This document shows, in pieces, positions 5,930 through 7,242 of a DNA stretch of 7,242 bases. How positions within the stretch are numbered: the first letter of the stretch is position 1; every line of letters begins with the position of its first letter. The translations under genes were made by a program, and so were the position numbers. The notes under the pieces are model-generated. The model had not been told where the DNA came from. It did not search any database and saw only the letters and a program-made list of their open reading frames with translations. The stretch covers positions 1 through 7,242 of the forward strand of contig CAJUIK010000085.1 of assembly GCA_910585875.1 (NCBI GenBank). Direction: 5' to 3'. This DNA is from an uncultured Eubacteriales bacterium (GTDB taxonomy: Bacteria; Bacillota; Clostridia; Oscillospirales; Butyricicoccaceae).

Positions 5930-6511
5930 ATGTCTCTTGTACCTATGGTAGTGGAGCAGACCAGCAAAGGGGAACGCTCTTACGACATCTATTCCCGTCT
6001 GCTCAACGATCGCATTGTCATCCTGTCCGAAGAGGTCAACGATACCACGGCCAGCTTGATTGTGGCCCAGCTCTTGTACCTGGAAGGGCAGGACCCGGAT
6101 AAGGATATCAGCTTTTATATCAACAGCCCCGGCGGCTCTATCACCGCTGGAATGGCCATCTATGATACGATGCAGTATATCAAGTGCGACGTCAGCACCA
6201 TCTGCATCGGCATGGCGGCCAGCATGGGGGCCTTTTTGCTGGCGGCCGGCGCCAAGGGCAAGCGCTTTGCCCTGCCCAACAGCGAAATCATGATCCACCA
6301 GCCTTTGGGCGGCGTCAAGGGCCAGGCCACCGATATCAAGATCCACGCCGAATATATCCTGCGCACCAAGCAGCGGATGAACCGGATGCTCAGCGAGATG
6401 ACAGGCCAGCCGCTGGAGGTCGTTGAGCGGGATACGGAGCGGGATAACTTTATGACGGCCCAGCAGGCCTGCGATTACGGCCTGATTGATAAAGTGTTCG
6501 TCCATCGGTAA
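5930..6511 (+). CDS. clpP: ATP-dependent Clp protease proteolytic subunit
   Basis: A 193-residue ClpP serine protease subunit, which forms a double seven-membered barrel and degrades proteins fed by ClpX or other Clp ATPases. The catalytic triad is complete: Ser98 in GMAASMGAFLL, His123 in MIHQPLGG and Asp172 in RDTERDNFM. The oxyanion-side YINSPGGSITAGMAIYD (63-79) and the handle-helix segment are standard. The N-terminus (MSLVPMVVEQTSKGERSYDI) matches the usual short propeptide and axial-loop region. The ATG follows AAAGGAG (5913-5919) by ten bases. It lies 53 bases after tig and 27 bases before clpX. I see no CtsR-type heptad repeat or CIRCE inverted repeat upstream, so stress control through those repressors is not supported here. 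Confidence 0.98.
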   Translation: MSLVPMVVEQTSKGERSYDIYSRLLNDRIVILSEEVNDTTASLIVAQLLYLEGQDPDKDISFYINSPGGSITAGMAIYDTMQYIKCDVSTICIGMAASMGAFLLAAGAKGKRFALPNSEIMIHQPLGGVKGQATDIKIHAEYILRTKQRMNRMLSEMTGQPLEVVERDTERDNFMTAQQACDYGLIDKVFVHR

Positions 6512-6526
6512 AAATGCTAACCATAT

Positions 6527-6532
6527 AAGAGG
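6527..6532 (+). promoter_or_regulatory. Ribosome binding site that fixes the clpX start
   Basis: AAGAGG lies six bases before the ATG at 6539. Another ATG at 6534 is out of frame with the clpX coding sequence, so the ATG at 6539 is taken as the start. Confidence 0.7.
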
Positions 6533-6538
6533 TATGTC

Positions 6539-7242
6539 ATGTCCGAAGAACAAAAGGATATTCACTGCAGCTTCTGCGGCCGCTCTCAAAAGGAAGTGCG
6601 GCGCATCATCGCCGGCCCAGGCGCTTATATCTGCAATGAATGTATTGAGATCTGCAAGGATCTGCTGGATGAAGAACAGACTATCGCCAACAAGAGCCGG
6701 GGCCGCCGGGGCCTGAAGGAGGAGGAGTTGCTCAAGCCCGCCGAGCTCAAGGCCATACTGGATCAGTATGTCATCGGCCAGGACCGGGCCAAGGTGGTGC
6801 TGTCTGTAGCGGTGTACAACCATTACAAACGCATTCGCTCTCAGGAAAAGAGCGGGGATGTGGAGATCCAAAAGAGCAATATCCTGATGCTGGGCCCCAC
6901 AGGATCCGGCAAAACCATGCTGGCCCAGACCTTGGCCCGCACGCTGAACGTGCCCTTTGCCATCGCAGACGCCACCACGCTGACAGAGGCCGGCTATGTG
7001 GGCGAAGACGTGGAAAATATTCTGTTGCGCCTGATTCAGGCCGCGGATTACGACGTGGAGCGGGCCGAACGGGGCATCATCTATGTGGACGAGCTGGATA
7101 AAATCGCGCGGAAAAGCGAAAACCCCTCCATCACGCGAGACGTCAGCGGCGAAGGCGTCCAGCAGGCGCTGCTGAAGATTCTGGAGGGCACTGTGGCCAA
7201 CGTGCCGCCTCAGGGCGGGCGGAAGCACCCCCACCAGGAGTT
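6539..7242 (+). CDS. clpX: ClpX ATPase subunit of the Clp protease, N-terminal part (runs off the window)
   Basis: The first 234 codons of ClpX, the ring-shaped unfoldase that feeds substrates to ClpP. The N-terminal zinc-binding domain has its four cysteines (Cys10, Cys13, Cys32, Cys35; CSFCG and ICNEC). The AAA+ module follows: the PAELKAILDQYVIGQ entry (67-81), Walker A GPTGSGKT (119-126), the pore-loop GYVGEDVE (152-159), and Walker B IIYVDELDKI (180-189). The final visible part, SGEGVQQALLKILEGT (203-218), is typical. The protein usually has 410-430 residues, so roughly the C-terminal 45% lies beyond the window, including sensor 2. The linker after the zinc domain is short and rich in Arg/Lys/Glu. 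It almost certainly shares a transcript with clpP, 27 bases upstream. Confidence 0.97.
   Translation, partial: MSEEQKDIHCSFCGRSQKEVRRIIAGPGAYICNECIEICKDLLDEEQTIANKSRGRRGLKEEELLKPAELKAILDQYVIGQDRAKVVLSVAVYNHYKRIRSQEKSGDVEIQKSNILMLGPTGSGKTMLAQTLARTLNVPFAIADATTLTEAGYVGEDVENILLRLIQAADYDVERAERGIIYVDELDKIARKSENPSITRDVSGEGVQQALLKILEGTVANVPPQGGRKHPHQE

Noticed and set aside
5921..7234. Reverse-strand open frame of 437 codons covering clpP and the start of clpX
   Set aside because: It is a shadow of two unmistakable genes with intact catalytic motifs on the + strand. GC-rich third positions remove stop codons from the opposite strand. The predicted protein is His/Leu/Ala-rich and shows no recognisable domain.

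Overview
The window reads as a housekeeping stretch from a GC-rich member of the Firmicutes, most likely a Clostridia lineage such as the Oscillospiraceae/Ruminococcaceae or a relative. That placement rests on the gene order (rplS, lepB, rbgA/ylqF, rnhB, yraN, then tig, clpP, clpX), on strong AGGAGG-type ribosome binding sites, on a sigma-A-like promoter, and on RbgA and a TIGR03936-type protein together. The lineage below class level is inference. All genes lie on the + strand and are tightly packed. I see no mobile element, CRISPR array, tRNA or rRNA.

Layout. Positions 1-85 hold the last codons of a gene that looks like the TIGR03960 B12-binding radical SAM family. It overlaps a DUF2344/TIGR03936 radical-SAM-linked protein (78-731). 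A 144-base gap (732-875) holds a good promoter and a folded leader ahead of rplS (876-1217, ribosomal protein L19), which is followed by a clear intrinsic terminator (1226-1257). Past the terminator comes a run of genes: lepB (signal peptidase I, 1289-1927), rbgA (50S assembly GTPase, 1924-2787), rnhB (RNase HII, 2784-3440) and yraN (UPF0102, 3437-3784). Each of the last three starts in an ATGA overlap with the stop of the gene before it. A metallophosphoesterase of the COG1768 type (3809-4519) follows after 24 bases. The last block is the protein quality-control set tig (4545-5876), clpP (5930-6511) and clpX (6539 to the window end, cut off).

How they fit together. rplS and rbgA both serve the large ribosomal subunit. 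lepB, tig and clpP/clpX act on newly made or damaged proteins: trigger factor meets nascent chains at the ribosome, signal peptidase matures exported ones, and ClpXP degrades proteins. rnhB removes ribonucleotides from DNA. yraN and the phosphoesterase have no firm role.

I did not find a previously undescribed system. The least understood parts are the radical SAM/DUF2344 pair at the left edge and the phosphoesterase, which contains a 70-base patch that is 80% A+T inside otherwise GC-rich coding sequence. The rplS leader hairpin and an inverted repeat across the tig stop codon are the main non-coding signals worth a check.
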